Source: Oscillospiraceae bacterium (lineage in GTDB: Bacteria; Bacillota; Clostridia; Oscillospirales; Acutalibacteraceae). From it: a stretch of DNA of 32,256 bases. The position numbers were made by a program, and so were the translations under genes. Below the pieces are notes generated by a model. That model did not search any database and had not been told where the DNA came from. It saw nothing but the letters and a program-made list of their open reading frames with translations. Of the stretch, positions 17,517 to 26,192 are shown in pieces; within the stretch, counting starts at the first letter, position 1, and each line of letters opens with the position of its first letter. The DNA is taken from NCBI GenBank assembly GCA_031267965.1, contig JAIRYC010000093.1:1-32256 (forward strand), read 5' to 3'.

Positions 17517-17587
17517 ATTATTATATTACAAAATTCCAAAACGCGCTAAAGGCTGCTGAGTGACAAAAAAGGAAGATTTTCAGGCGT

Positions 17588-18703
17588 CTATTTGCCTGCC
17601 AGCACGCTTCGTACATCTTCGGCTCTGCGTTCCAGCGCAAAAGCCTCCTGCGCCGCACTATCCAGTTTGCGGATTTGCCCCGCGCGCTGGATGATGGGCA
17701 GCTTTGCCGACTTTTTTGCCGCGCGCAGTATTTCCGGCGCACGTTCGCCCATTGCCAAAACATGCAAATACGTCGGAGCCGCTTGCCAATCCATCGCGTG
17801 AATACAGAGCAACGCATCCATAGCAATGCGCCGCAGGCTTGCGTACGTAAAGCGGCGCGTTTTGGCGGAAGAATAGAACGCTTCCAGCGAACGTGCCGTC
17901 CTTGCCGCGCGATAAAGGCGGTTTTCCAGGCCCTCGCGCACCTCTGGAAGCGACCTGAGTTCATCCGGGTGCATGGCGCACAGCCGCGCAAGCACTGCAT
18001 TTTCCAACGCTTGTTGAGAGCAAAACGCTCGTCTCGCAGTTATTTCCTCGCGTAAAATGGCAGCGGATTTTTCCGGCAACAGTGTGCTTATCTCTTCACC
18101 TCGGCGCAGTGCGCTTCGCAAAATCGCCGCACGGCAACCGTCGCCATTAACGCGCGGGATGGCAAGCGGCTGAATATTACTGCCCAGCTGCGTAAGTGCG
18201 CAAAGGTATTCTACTCCAAGCGTGTCGTTTGCGGAAGCGAGTATACCGGCGCAATCCGCCAATGCTGTGCGCAGTGCAGCCTCGGCGGCGGCGGCATAGC
18301 TCTTGCCTTGTTTTATGTGCAGTTGCAGCGCGTCCTGTGTTTCGGGCGTATTTAATGTCTGTGCCGCCAGGCGGATTTGCGCGACCTCACCACACTCGCT
18401 GCCAAAGGAGATTGTATCAATGCAGCCTATCGCATCCAGCAAAAAGACCGCGCCGCCGGCAAAACGGTGCGCGGGTGAAAGCGCCCAGGTCAGCGGAAGC
18501 TCAAGCACCAAATCCGCCCCACAGGCGATTGCCGCATTTGCACGCGCCCATTTGCTCAGCAGTGCCGGCTCGCCCCGCTGGACAAAGTCGCCGCTCATAA
18601 CGCAAACAATATGGCTGGCGCCCATCCGCTGCGTCATTGCGATGTGGTGCGCATGCCCGCGATGAAACGGGTTATATTCAGCGATAATTCCGGCGACGTG
18701 CAT
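17588..18703 (-). CDS. tmcAL: tRNA(Met) cytidine acetate ligase TmcAL (YlbM)
   Basis: The 371-residue protein starts MHVAGIIAEYNPFHRGHAHH, with the nucleotidyltransferase HxGH signature at residues 14-17, followed by VMSGDFVQRGEPALLSKW and GADLVLELP. TmcAL uses ATP and acetate to make N4-acetylcytidine at the wobble position of elongator tRNA-Met, keeping AUA from being misread. Length is close to the family norm of about 400. ATG 18703 is chosen because AAAGGA is at the proper distance and the conserved N-terminus begins there. It has its own minus-strand promoter. With tilS, this gives the window both enzymes that guard AUA/AUG decoding. Confidence 0.95.
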   Translation of the reverse strand: MHVAGIIAEYNPFHRGHAHHIAMTQRMGASHIVCVMSGDFVQRGEPALLSKWARANAAIACGADLVLELPLTWALSPAHRFAGGAVFLLDAIGCIDTISFGSECGEVAQIRLAAQTLNTPETQDALQLHIKQGKSYAAAAEAALRTALADCAGILASANDTLGVEYLCALTQLGSNIQPLAIPRVNGDGCRAAILRSALRRGEEISTLLPEKSAAILREEITARRAFCSQQALENAVLARLCAMHPDELRSLPEVREGLENRLYRAARTARSLEAFYSSAKTRRFTYASLRRIAMDALLCIHAMDWQAAPTYLHVLAMGERAPEILRAAKKSAKLPIIQRAGQIRKLDSAAQEAFALERRAEDVRSVLAGK

Positions 18704-18734
18704 TGTATAGTCCTTTTGCTGTGTAACTGCGCTC

Positions 18735-18763
18735 ATTATGCAGCAAAGCGCGGCGCAAGGCAA
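18735..18763 (-). promoter_or_regulatory. Sigma-A promoter of tmcAL
   Basis: On the minus strand TTGCCT (18758-18763) and CATAAT (18735-18740) are spaced by 17 bases, 32 bases before the tmcAL ATG. Confidence 0.65.
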
Positions 18764-18801
18764 GACGAACACAGCACCTAAATTTTATTCCATTACTCCG
18801 C

Positions 18802-19266
18802 TTAAAGCTGCGGGCGCTCATCCAAAATCTGTGCAATCGCTTCCTTAAACGTACTGATATCCTGAAAGCGGTGATAAACCGACGCAAAGCGCACGTACGC
18901 TACCTCGTCCAGCGTACGCAGGCTTTCCATAACAAGTTCACCAATTCGCCCGCTGGGAATTTCCCGCTCCAGCGAGTTTTGCAGCGTCGACTCAATTTCA
19001 ACCACAATATGTTCCAGCGTGGCTGTTTCCACAGGGCGCTTGCCACAGGCGGTCAACAGGCTGTTTAGCAGTTTTTCCCTATTGAACGGCTCGCGCGTCA
19101 GATTCTTTTTGACGACGACAATTGGTATTGTTTCCACGATTTCATAAGTTGTAAAGCGTTTTTTGCAGTTCTCGCACTCACGTCGACGGCGAATTCGCAG
19201 CCCTTCGTCCGAAGGGCGGGAATCAATTACGCGGCTGTCCTCGCGGCCGCAGAATGGGCATTTCAT
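18802..19266 (-). CDS. nrdR: Transcriptional repressor NrdR
   Basis: The 154-residue protein is NrdR, which represses ribonucleotide reductase operons when dATP is high. The N-terminal zinc ribbon has Cys3, Cys6, Cys31 and Cys34 (MKCPFCG and ECENCKK), with the DSRPSDEGLRIRRRR DNA-binding stretch between. The ATP-cone domain follows from about residue 46 (VVVKKNLTREPFNREKL). Length matches the family. GGGAGG precedes the ATG. The upstream lipoprotein gene ends 43 bases away on the same strand and may be co-transcribed. I found no ribonucleotide reductase gene in the window. Confidence 0.97.
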   Translation of the reverse strand: MKCPFCGREDSRVIDSRPSDEGLRIRRRRECENCKKRFTTYEIVETIPIVVVKKNLTREPFNREKLLNSLLTACGKRPVETATLEHIVVEIESTLQNSLEREIPSGRIGELVMESLRTLDEVAYVRFASVYHRFQDISTFKEAIAQILDERPQL

Positions 19267-19309
19267 GGTGTTACCTCCCGTTAATTTATTTGGGTGATTG
19301 TTACACGCT

Positions 19310-21511
19310 TTAATTTACCCGCAAAAAGCTATTTGTCTTTATAGTCAGCCCATTGACTTTGGCATCTTTGCCGCTTGCGTTCACATAAATAATTGTGCCG
19401 GATTCATATTCCGTGCCTGTTACGCCCGCCTGATAAACCGTGTGGCGCGTTATCCGCAAGCCGCGCAGGTTTGCCAGACCCTCTGTGCATGTTTCGCTGC
19501 TGCGTGCCGCAAGGGAGAGGAAGCTATCATAATCCAGCTTGTCTGCCGCTGCGTCACCGCTGTTCAATGCGCCGGCAACCCAGCTAAATGCAGGCAACGC
19601 ACCGTACTCAATCGTCTTGAGCAGTGCCTGGTCCATTGCTTTATCGGTGTTTTCTTCAAAATTCAGCGGCTCAAAGGAATAGTCTACCACGCCATGCAGG
19701 AGCATTGGCGCCAGCGGCACGCTGACATAGGCCGCGCTTTCCTTCATTGCTCTTGCACTGCTTGGCAGCTGAGTGACAACGGAAGCGTTGCGCAGCAGGT
19801 AGAAGTTTCCGCCGGGAACCATCAGCTTGCGGTCCGTGGAAAGCGGCGCAAGTTGCTTTTGAATTTCTTCGGCCACTTTTTGGCGGTTATAGTGAGCGCC
19901 GGCGCTGTAATCCGAGCACAACGCTGCGTCCAAGTCGCTGAGCGACAGCCCCATAGGATCGATGCTGCGCAGGCTCAGCAGAATTTTTGTTGTGCTTTTT
20001 TCAAGATTTTCCGTTGCGCGCAGTGTGGTGTTTTTCACCTTTGTGTCATAAAGCGCGCTCACCGTGCTCAATCGCGGGAGCTTTATTGTTTTGCCGTAAA
20101 GGTTCTGGGCGCGTTGGCCTCCGGAGCCGGTCAGGTAAGGTATATCAAGAAAAAGCTGCATATCCTGCGCGCGCACAATCTCCTGCAGCTTGACATATTC
20201 CGCGTTGCCGCCCACACGAGTCAGCACCTGTACGCTGCTTCTGCGCTCCGTAGCGCCCACAAGCTGTATGTTGACGTTGTCTATCCCTTTACCCTTCAGC
20301 AGCGTTAAAAGCTCTTGTACCTGCTCGGTTGTTGTGAGCGTTTTTGTGTATTCAATGCCGTGCTTCACTCGCGCCGTAGCTGTCAGGGTGATGTTGATAG
20401 GCAGCTTATCCTGGTTTTCAACCGCGTGGGACGGAATCAGCTTGCTGCGTATAAGCTGCTCACGCAATGCGCCCGCCATGCCGGAGTAATCCGCCGCGCC
20501 GCCGGAAAGAAAGCGATAACGCAAAACTATCGGATCCTTGTAACTTTCCGCGGCGCTATAGACCACAGTTTTTTTGCCTTTGGCCTGCAGCACCGTTGGC
20601 GTGATATCAAAACGCGTGCCAACGCTGTTGATGGCATTGCCGCTGCGCCGGCGGTCCGCAACAATGGAGGCGATAGCATCGCCTTGCTCAATAAAAGCAG
20701 CAAAGCCGCTTTTGCCGTGCCGGACGCCGAACACGGGCAATATGGCCGAGTAGGCGTAGTTTTGTGTCGGTGTAGCTATATCCTGACCGTAAACCTGAAA
20801 GAGCAGTGGCTGCGTGAAGTTTGTATCCGCTTTTGCGGTTTTGACAACCGCACCTGAGCCATCGGGCAGGAGCAAAAAGTCGTCCGCGTCACTCTTGTCG
20901 TAAGCACCGAAGCTCTCCAGCACACCGATTGATTCCAGCACCGCGCCGGAATTGGGCGCCAAGTTGTCCCAAGAGGTATGGACAACCAGACTGCCGTCAG
21001 CCAAAGTGTAACGCAGCCCAATTCTAAAAGCGAGCGAGGGCATGGGATTCTTTGCCTCTTCAAGGCTTGGGTAACAGTCGTATGTGACGACAATTCCGGT
21101 ACCATCGGCAAGCTTTTCGAACTTTGCTTTGCCAAACGCAACGGAGTTCTCCTGTACGTTCCAATGGTTGCGTACGCCATCTTTACGCACGGTAAGTGTG
21201 ATTGGTGCGGCTGCGTCGCTCTGACCTTTAATATACGGCGGCAGGGTATGCCAATATTGACCGCTGATAGTTTCACGCACACTGGCGGAAAAGGTTACCG
21301 GGTCAACATAAAGCTCAACAATACCGCCGGCGGCAATTTTTTTGAGCTTTTTCGCGTCCGCAGGGCGGGTGTGCAGCGAAGCAAAGGTCATGGGGGTTGT
21401 TTGCTCGCTAACTTGGTCAAAGGTTTCCTCATGTAGAGCTGACTCGGCTCCGCAGGCAGCCGTTAATATTAACAGCACGGCAATTAATAATACCGAGACA
21501 ATACGTTTCAT
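19310..21511 (-). CDS. DUF5696-type lipoprotein
   Basis: The 733-residue protein begins MKRIVSVLLIAVLLILTAAC, a lipoprotein-type signal peptide with Cys20 as the likely lipidated residue (the -3 position is Thr, so the lipobox is not ideal). The mature part has the features I associate with DUF5696 proteins: IVELYVDPVTFSASV and SGQYWHTLPP near the N-terminus, the FLLLPDGSGAVV motif around residue 220, and a long C-terminal half with a barrel-like alternation of strands and helices. The family often neighbours carbohydrate ABC transporters and may act on glycans, but its activity is not known to me; no transporter is adjacent here. ATG 21511 is chosen because AGGAGA precedes it and the signal peptide starts there. 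Confidence 0.8.
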   Translation of the reverse strand: MKRIVSVLLIAVLLILTAACGAESALHEETFDQVSEQTTPMTFASLHTRPADAKKLKKIAAGGIVELYVDPVTFSASVRETISGQYWHTLPPYIKGQSDAAAPITLTVRKDGVRNHWNVQENSVAFGKAKFEKLADGTGIVVTYDCYPSLEEAKNPMPSLAFRIGLRYTLADGSLVVHTSWDNLAPNSGAVLESIGVLESFGAYDKSDADDFLLLPDGSGAVVKTAKADTNFTQPLLFQVYGQDIATPTQNYAYSAILPVFGVRHGKSGFAAFIEQGDAIASIVADRRRSGNAINSVGTRFDITPTVLQAKGKKTVVYSAAESYKDPIVLRYRFLSGGAADYSGMAGALREQLIRSKLIPSHAVENQDKLPINITLTATARVKHGIEYTKTLTTTEQVQELLTLLKGKGIDNVNIQLVGATERRSSVQVLTRVGGNAEYVKLQEIVRAQDMQLFLDIPYLTGSGGQRAQNLYGKTIKLPRLSTVSALYDTKVKNTTLRATENLEKSTTKILLSLRSIDPMGLSLSDLDAALCSDYSAGAHYNRQKVAEEIQKQLAPLSTDRKLMVPGGNFYLLRNASVVTQLPSSARAMKESAAYVSVPLAPMLLHGVVDYSFEPLNFEENTDKAMDQALLKTIEYGALPAFSWVAGALNSGDAAADKLDYDSFLSLAARSSETCTEGLANLRGLRITRHTVYQAGVTGTEYESGTIIYVNASGKDAKVNGLTIKTNSFLRVN

Positions 21512-21641
21512 GGACGATTCTCCTATGTATATACTTATGCTGATCTTTATGGCGAAACAATGCGGAGAAAGACACAATCGCCATTTGGGGAGATTCTGTC
21601 TTTCCGAACAAATGGATTTTGTTTGAAAAAATCCATGCTCT

Positions 21642-21670
21642 ATTGTAACACAGGGCACTTTTTTTTTCAA
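21642..21670 (-). promoter_or_regulatory. Sigma-A promoter of the lipoprotein gene
   Basis: On the minus strand TTGAAA (21665-21670) and TACAAT (21642-21647) have a 17-base spacer. The 5' leader to the ATG at 21511 would be about 125 bases. From here to 22039 I see no gene. Confidence 0.8.
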
Positions 21671-22039
21671 GTTTGCCGTTTTGGACTCCCCATTCGCGTT
21701 TGCGGTCAAAGGACCGTTCATGGGTTCTGAAGAGCCTTATTGCGTAAGATACTCCGCACCTAGCAGCAGCATTTTGCGCTTGCCGGCATATATCCGCGTT
21801 CGACAGAAGGTTAACTTCCGTTCCGCAATGATAGTATGGCACAGAATCAGCGCGCAATTCATAACCCGCAATTAACAATTGCTGTCTAATTTTGTGGCAG
21901 CGTCAAAGGTGTTTTAGTCAAAAAGTAGATTTTATCTTGCTATTATTAGGTATTACCTTGCCCTTTCGGCATAAAAATACAGAAAACGCGGCGAACATTT
22001 GCTCCGTATAATAATAGATGACAATAAATTATAGGCATA

Positions 22040-22071
22040 TTGCACAAAAACGCGTCATTGAATTTGTGCAA
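22040..22071. promoter_or_regulatory. Inverted-repeat operator TTGCACAAA-N14-TTTGTGCAA
   Basis: Two perfect 9-base inverted half-sites (22040-22048 and 22063-22071) have centres 23 bases apart, about two helical turns, and end five bases before the -35 of the promoter at 22077. This is a typical layout for a dimeric regulator bound just upstream of a promoter. Confidence 0.7.
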
Positions 22072-22076
22072 CATGC

Positions 22077-22105
22077 TTGACAAACTTGAATAAAGTGGTT
22101 ATAAT
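22077..22105 (+). promoter_or_regulatory. Consensus sigma-A promoter (TTGACA-N17-TATAAT)
   Basis: Both hexamers match the consensus exactly (22077-22082 and 22100-22105) with the optimal 17-base spacer. It is the strongest-looking promoter in the window and drives the small ORF at 22139. Confidence 0.92.
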
Positions 22106-22138
22106 AGCATTAATACTAAAAGAAAGGAGGTATAGCAA

Positions 22139-22276
22139 ATGACAAATCGTGAACGGTTGAACCTGGAACGGCAACTACTCCAAAACATGGAGCGCGAACA
22201 AAGCCTTGTTTCCAAGTTTCTGGCAGTGCTTGCCCTAGTCTCGCTCGGGCATGAAGGGCCTGCTCTCGTAGCGTAA
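22139..22276 (+). CDS. 45-residue small protein in its own transcription unit
   Basis: The ATG follows AGAAAGGAGG at optimal spacing and encodes 45 residues ending in TAA. The N-terminal half is charged and helical (RERLNLERQLLQNMEREQSL); the C-terminal part is more hydrophobic (KFLAVLALVSLGHEGPALVA). It has no homologue I recognise. The consensus promoter, an adjacent inverted-repeat operator and a terminator 28 bases after the stop make a unit of roughly 230 transcribed bases. It could be a regulatory or membrane-active small protein, a leader peptide, or a small RNA that happens to carry an ORF; the strong ribosome site favours translation. Confidence 0.7.
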   Translation: MTNRERLNLERQLLQNMEREQSLVSKFLAVLALVSLGHEGPALVA

Positions 22277-22303
22277 ATGACAGCAACAATCAAATCAAAG
22301 TAA

Positions 22304-22340
22304 CCCTTGTGGCAGTTCGCGCCGCGAGGGCGTTGTTTTT
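22304..22340 (+). terminator. Terminator of the small-ORF unit
   Basis: CCCTTGTGGC (22304-22313) pairs with GCCGCGAGGG (22321-22330), two G-T wobbles, around a 7-base loop, followed by CGTTGTTTTT. Confidence 0.85.
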
Positions 22341-22351
22341 AGCGCGCTTTA

Positions 22352-22849
22352 TCAATCAACGGTAAATAACACGTAAAAGCCGTGCTCACTTGCCTCTGCC
22401 CAAAACGGCAAGGTCTCCGTCAACCAGCCCCAGGCATACCGGAAATCCTCTTTTGTTAAAGCAAAGCCGTATTTTCCTCGTCTATTGCTATATATTTTGC
22501 CTTGAGCGTGTTTTCGTCAGGTGCCGTTCATGCGTGACAAATACCCTTTAAAATTTCTGGACTGCTGAGCGTGACGATATAATCTTCTTCGTCGACTTTG
22601 TCACCATAGAGGACGTTTTCATCAAAAACGAAATGATTCAAAAGATAGTCCCCGTTTTTGGAGAAAGTGAGCGTGCTGTTTGAAAACGCGCGGCGGATTG
22701 CGTCCCGGGCTTTGTCCAGTTCCGCGAGGGCCTTCGCGCTTTTCTTCAATCTCCTCTTTGATAAACGCAACAAGTGCCGCGCGATCTGTGGTCAACGGTT
22801 TATCCTTCAGATCTTCATCAATGGCAAACAAAACTCCAAGGCATAACAT
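22352..22849 (-). pseudogene. Decayed uncharacterised gene downstream of the 22869 gene
   Basis: Three reading frames must be joined to read this gene. The first starts at ATG 22849 after AGGAAAAG (MLCLGVLFAIDEDLKDK) and runs to an A4 run on the coding strand (22740-22743). The second carries SAKALAELDKARDAIRRAF through SSPEILKGICHA to an in-frame TGA at 22528-22530 and continues TAPDENTLKAKYIAIDEE. The third, after another A4 run (22472-22475), gives KYGFALTKEDFRYAWGWLTE and ends FYVLFTVD at TGA 22352. Removing or adding one base at each run restores about 165 residues. I do not recognise the family. It begins 20 bases after the stop of the preceding gene, so the two were one operon. Confidence 0.75.
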
Positions 22850-22868
22850 CTGATCTTTTCCTATTAGC

Positions 22869-23525
22869 TTATTTAATCTTTTGCAGATCCGCCATATATT
22901 CCGTAATGGTTTGCTCCACGCGTTCACGGTTTTCTGTTAAAGGCGGGTATAATCCCGTTTCAGTGTCTCCGATTAAACGGCTCAGCGCGTTCAAGCGCCA
23001 TGAATTGGCGCTGCTTAACCGCCCGTCCTTCAACGCTACCTCAACATTGACTTGATAGGATACTTCGATAAAGCCTGTGCCTTGGTCGTTTTCTTTGCCA
23101 ATCACAAAGCGTTGGCGGCGAGCCATCTCGCGTTTTGGGTGCCGCTCCGGTGTGGATATTTTGTTCGGCAAAAGCAGGTGCGCGTCAATTTGCGCGGCGA
23201 TTGCGTCGGCTTCTTGCTGCTTGCCCTGTGCGCGCAAAATGCGTATTTCCAGCCCCCACATTGCGTGGACATTGCCCCAGACCCGAAAATCATGGTTAAA
23301 CTCAAGCCCGTGCGTAAGCGCAATGCACTGTATGGCTAGGTCGGTGCGGTCATAAATATAAAGCCAATAACTTAGGTTACATAAGTTACTGGCGTCCTTG
23401 CTGCTGCCAAAGGAGAAATGCTTGATCAGTTGATTGCACAGGCGGAGCACTTTTTTCTTTGGGCATTCCACTTTGATTTGCTCCAAGAGTGCAGCGGCGG
23501 TTTCAGGCGGCGGTATAGCGGGCAT
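22869..23525 (-). CDS. Uncharacterised cytoplasmic protein
   Basis: The 218-residue protein is not securely recognised. It has an N-terminal helical region with paired helices like a tetratricopeptide-type fold (RLCNQLIKHFSFGSSKDASN, LCNLSYWLYIYDRTDLAIQC), a middle helical segment (GLEIRILRAQGKQQEADAIA) and a C-terminal strand-rich part with FIEVSYQVNVEVALKD. There is no signal peptide. ATG 23525 is chosen because AAGGGGGA precedes it and the minus-strand promoter lies upstream. Its downstream partner is decayed. Pairs of small unknown proteins of this kind can be toxin-immunity or contact-system remnants, but nothing here proves that. Confidence 0.75.
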   Translation of the reverse strand: MPAIPPPETAAALLEQIKVECPKKKVLRLCNQLIKHFSFGSSKDASNLCNLSYWLYIYDRTDLAIQCIALTHGLEFNHDFRVWGNVHAMWGLEIRILRAQGKQQEADAIAAQIDAHLLLPNKISTPERHPKREMARRQRFVIGKENDQGTGFIEVSYQVNVEVALKDGRLSSANSWRLNALSRLIGDTETGLYPPLTENRERVEQTITEYMADLQKIK

Positions 23526-23564
23526 AAGGATTCCCCCTTTTGTTTTTAGTTTGTCTTGTTCTAA

Positions 23565-23593
23565 ATTATACACGATTGCACAGAGGAATGCAA
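23565..23593 (-). promoter_or_regulatory. Sigma-A promoter of the 22869 gene
   Basis: On the minus strand TTGCAT (23588-23593) and TATAAT (23565-23570) are separated by 17 bases, 40 bases before the ATG. It is divergent from spoIIGA. Confidence 0.82.
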
Positions 23594-23681
23594 TAGCGTG
23601 GCCCTACATTGCGACACATTCCCGCCGCACGGTGCGTTATACTTTAATTCACAAAAGCAGCCAAAGAAAGGAGGCGCCTGA

Positions 23682-24587
23682 TTGCGTCAAGTCGTCTATC
23701 TGGATGTGCTGATTTTCCTCAACGCTTTTGTTACCTCCGCCCTTTTGCTTGCAACCTCCGCATTGCTCAAGACTGAAATCCGCCGTATACGGCTGCTTAT
23801 TGGCACAGTGCTCGGCGGCGTGCTCTCTCTGGTTATCTTTTTGCCGCCGTTGCCCATTCCGCTTAGCGTACTGATCAAGGCCGTGGGCTGTGCCCTGCTG
23901 GCGTTTGTGTCGTTCGGTTTCCGCTCATGGCGGATTTATCTGCGCACTGCCGCAGCTTTTCTGCTGGCTAACTTCGTCTTTGCAGGCGCAATGCTTGCCC
24001 TATGGAGCTTTATTGCGCCGCGCGGCATGGTCTTTAACAACAGCACGCCCTACTGGGACGTTTCGGTGCTCCTGTTGTGTGTAAGTACCATTTTTTGCTA
24101 CGCGCTTGTTCGCCTGATATCCTTCATCACCCGGCGCAATGCCCCTGATAACCATATGTTTGAGCTGACCATTGAGGCGAACGCACAGCGCGCGGACTGC
24201 AAGGCGCTGTTTGACAGTGGGAGTGCTCTGCGCGAGGGATTCAGCGGCGCTCCGGTCATCGTTGCACAGTTGGATGTGGTGCGTCCGCTTATTCCGCGCG
24301 CGTTACGGGACCAGTTCGGCGGTTCGGCGCCCGCGTACCTTTCTCTGGATACGCCCGTATCCGTGGACGGTGTGCAATCGTTGCGCCTGATTCCTTACAG
24401 TAGCGTTGGCGGGACGGGCTTGCTCCCGGCGTTCAAGGCAGAGCGGGCGACCGTGCGTCAGGGCCGCAAGCAGTGGGTGTGCGAGGACGTCTACATTGCC
24501 GTCAGCGAAAAAACGTTTGCCCGCGGCGAATATACAGCACTGGTCGGCAGCGTATTTTTTGAATATTGCAAAGAAGGGAAGCTTTGA
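23682..24587 (+). CDS. spoIIGA: Sigma-E processing peptidase SpoIIGA
   Basis: The 301-residue protein is the membrane aspartic protease that cleaves pro-SigE in the mother cell once the forespore signal arrives. The N-terminal half has five hydrophobic helices (starting [21 protein letters not shown]); the C-terminal cytosolic domain carries the catalytic [11 protein letters not shown] motif, DSGS at residues 178-181. The start is TTG 23682 with AAAGGAGG at ideal distance. sigE starts 2 bases after its stop, the usual order. A possible Spo0A-box-like TGTCGCA lies on the minus strand at 23610-23616 upstream of a TATACT (23638-23643), but this is weak. Confidence 0.95.
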   Translation: MRQVVYLDVLIFLNAFVTSALLLATSALLKTEIRRIRLLIGTVLGGVLSLVIFLPPLPIPLSVLIKAVGCALLAFVSFGFRSWRIYLRTAAAFLLANFVFAGAMLALWSFIAPRGMVFNNSTPYWDVSVLLLCVSTIFCYALVRLISFITRRNAPDNHMFELTIEANAQRADCKALFDSGSALREGFSGAPVIVAQLDVVRPLIPRALRDQFGGSAPAYLSLDTPVSVDGVQSLRLIPYSSVGGTGLLPAFKAERATVRQGRKQWVCEDVYIAVSEKTFARGEYTALVGSVFFEYCKEGKL

Positions 24588-24589
24588 AA

Positions 24590-25324
24590 GTGGAGAGCTT
24601 TGAACAGTACGGCATTTTTGCGCGGATCCGTGAAAAAATCCGCAGCCGGCTTTTGCGTATATTTCCATCGCTTGCGCCGGAGCTTCATTACCTTGGCACG
24701 TCGCAAACGCTGCCCCCGCCGCTAAACCGTAAAGAAGAGGCTGCGCTGTTTGAGAAAATACTTGCAGGTGATGAATCCGCGCGGGAGAAGCTGATTGTCC
24801 ACAACCTGCGCCTTGTTGTTTACATTGCCCGCAAATTTGAAAACACCGGCACCGCCACGGACGACCTGATTGGCATTGGCAGCATTGGACTGATTAAGGC
24901 GGTGCGCACCTTTGATCCGAAAAAAAACACCAAGCTTGCTACCTATGCCAGCCGCTGCATAGAAAACGAAATTCTTATGCACCTGCGCAAAACCGCCAAG
25001 GAGAAGGGCGAGGTATCCATTGACGAGCCGCTCAACGTGGACTGGGACGGTAACGAGCTGCTGCTTTCGGACGTTTTGGGTACCGAGAGCGACGGCATTC
25101 AGTCGGAGATGGAGGACGCGGACGAAAAAAGGCGACTCCTTGCCACGGTGGGTAAGCTGGGTGAACGCGAGCGTCTGATTATCCGGATGCGTTTTGGGCT
25201 TGGTTTTCAGCGGGAATACACACAAAAAGAGGTCGCCGATTGTTTGGGGATATCGCAGAGCTATATATCGCGGCTGGAAAAGAGGATACTTTCCAAGCTC
25301 AAGCGTGAGCTTGTTGAAGGGTGA
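24590..25324 (+). CDS. sigE: RNA polymerase sporulation sigma factor SigE
   Basis: The 244-residue protein is the early mother-cell sigma factor. The N-terminal ~28 residues ([20 protein letters not shown]) form the amphipathic pro-sequence that keeps it inactive until SpoIIGA cuts. Region 2 contains [35 protein letters not shown] and [19 protein letters not shown], with region 3 and the SigE-typical [20 protein letters not shown]; region 4 has the helix-turn-helix [24 protein letters not shown] 24590 is preferred as start because it directly follows the spoIIGA stop with AGAAGGGAAG upstream. sigG, which often follows, is absent here. Confidence 0.95.
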   Translation: MESFEQYGIFARIREKIRSRLLRIFPSLAPELHYLGTSQTLPPPLNRKEEAALFEKILAGDESAREKLIVHNLRLVVYIARKFENTGTATDDLIGIGSIGLIKAVRTFDPKKNTKLATYASRCIENEILMHLRKTAKEKGEVSIDEPLNVDWDGNELLLSDVLGTESDGIQSEMEDADEKRRLLATVGKLGERERLIIRMRFGLGFQREYTQKEVADCLGISQSYISRLEKRILSKLKRELVEG

Positions 25325-25435
25325 CGGTTTGCAGATGCTGTGAAATTATACTAAAATTGCTATGTGGCACACCATCAAGGACGGTTTTGCTGCAATGGAC
25401 TATCGTTTTTGCAAACCTCCACAAATTTTATACAC

Positions 25436-25464
25436 TTGCAATTCTCCGCATAAATTGCTATAAT
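25436..25464 (+). promoter_or_regulatory. Sigma-A promoter of the CDP-alcohol phosphatidyltransferase gene
   Basis: TTGCAA (25436-25441) and TATAAT (25459-25464) with a 17-base spacer, 70 bases before the ATG at 25535. Confidence 0.87.
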
Positions 25465-25534
25465 GGACTCCTGCGAATTGCGTTTTGCCTTTTTGGATGG
25501 CATTGATTATCTATACTTGAAGGAGTTCTGCACC

Positions 25535-26173
25535 ATGGAAGCACCCGCAACCGGAGTCAAAAAGCATCTGCCAAACATTGCGTCTTGCGTACGTATCTTT
25601 GGCACTCTCGCGCTCCCGTTCCTTATGTGGGACAAGTGGGAGATAAATGTAGGCAAGTTTACCAATGTGCCTTTCATTTGGATTATCGTTTTCCTTTTTC
25701 TTGTTTTTACAGACAAGGTGGATGGTACGCTTGCGCGTAAACTCCACGCCGAGAGTGAGCTTGGCGCAAACCTAGACGCGCTTGGCGACGCGCTCGTCCT
25801 TGTTGTTGGCGGACTGTGCGTCTTCCTCAAGTTTATCAAAGGCAAAATCAACCCGGAGTGGCTGTTCTGGCTCTATGTTGCTATCATGGCGCTCTGCGTT
25901 GCAAACAAGGTGCTGGTGCTTTTGCTGACAAAAAAATTCCACGGTAAAGGCAATATGCTGCATTCCTATCCGCAAAAGCTCTTTGCGCTTGCGTGTTTTA
26001 TAGCTGTTGCAGTATGGGCGTTCCTGCGCGATTTGCCGCTTTGGTCAATCCTCATTTTGCTTGCAATCAATATCTATGCCACAATTGACGAGTGCCTGTA
26101 TGTTGCACGCTCCGCCGATTACGATGTAGACTTTAAGGGCCACGGCTTTGAGCAATACAGCTTAAAAAAATAA
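25535..26173 (+). CDS. CDP-alcohol phosphatidyltransferase family protein
   Basis: The 212-residue integral membrane protein has the family signature D-x2-D-G-x2-A-R-x8-G-x3-D-x3-D at residues 60-82 (DKVDGTLARK through GANLDALGD), which binds CDP-diacylglycerol and Mg2+. Five or six hydrophobic segments are visible. Relatives make phosphatidylglycerol phosphate, phosphatidylserine or cardiolipin precursors. The head-group alcohol cannot be told from this sequence; PgsA-like or an archetidyl-type relative are both possible. ATG 25535 has AAGGAG nine bases upstream and its own promoter, which begins 111 bases after sigE, so it is a separate unit. The next 340 bases hold no gene but a repeat-like sequence. 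Confidence 0.9.
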   Translation: MEAPATGVKKHLPNIASCVRIFGTLALPFLMWDKWEINVGKFTNVPFIWIIVFLFLVFTDKVDGTLARKLHAESELGANLDALGDALVLVVGGLCVFLKFIKGKINPEWLFWLYVAIMALCVANKVLVLLLTKKFHGKGNMLHSYPQKLFALACFIAVAVWAFLRDLPLWSILILLAINIYATIDECLYVARSADYDVDFKGHGFEQYSLKK

Positions 26174-26192
26174 AAGGCAATATCCTTAAGAT

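Noticed and set aside
19298-20308. Long plus-strand open frame of 336 codons opposite the lipoprotein gene
   Set aside because: It is antisense to a lipoprotein gene with a signal peptide, ribosome site and promoter; its own translation is Cys/Arg/His-rich without domain character.
22007-22012. TATAAT at 22007 as a second promoter for the small ORF
   Set aside because: No -35-like hexamer stands 16-18 bases upstream, whereas the promoter at 22077 is perfect.
21671-22039. Small ORFs between the lipoprotein promoter and the operator
   Set aside because: None has a ribosome site, domain character or clear codon bias; I see only non-coding sequence here.
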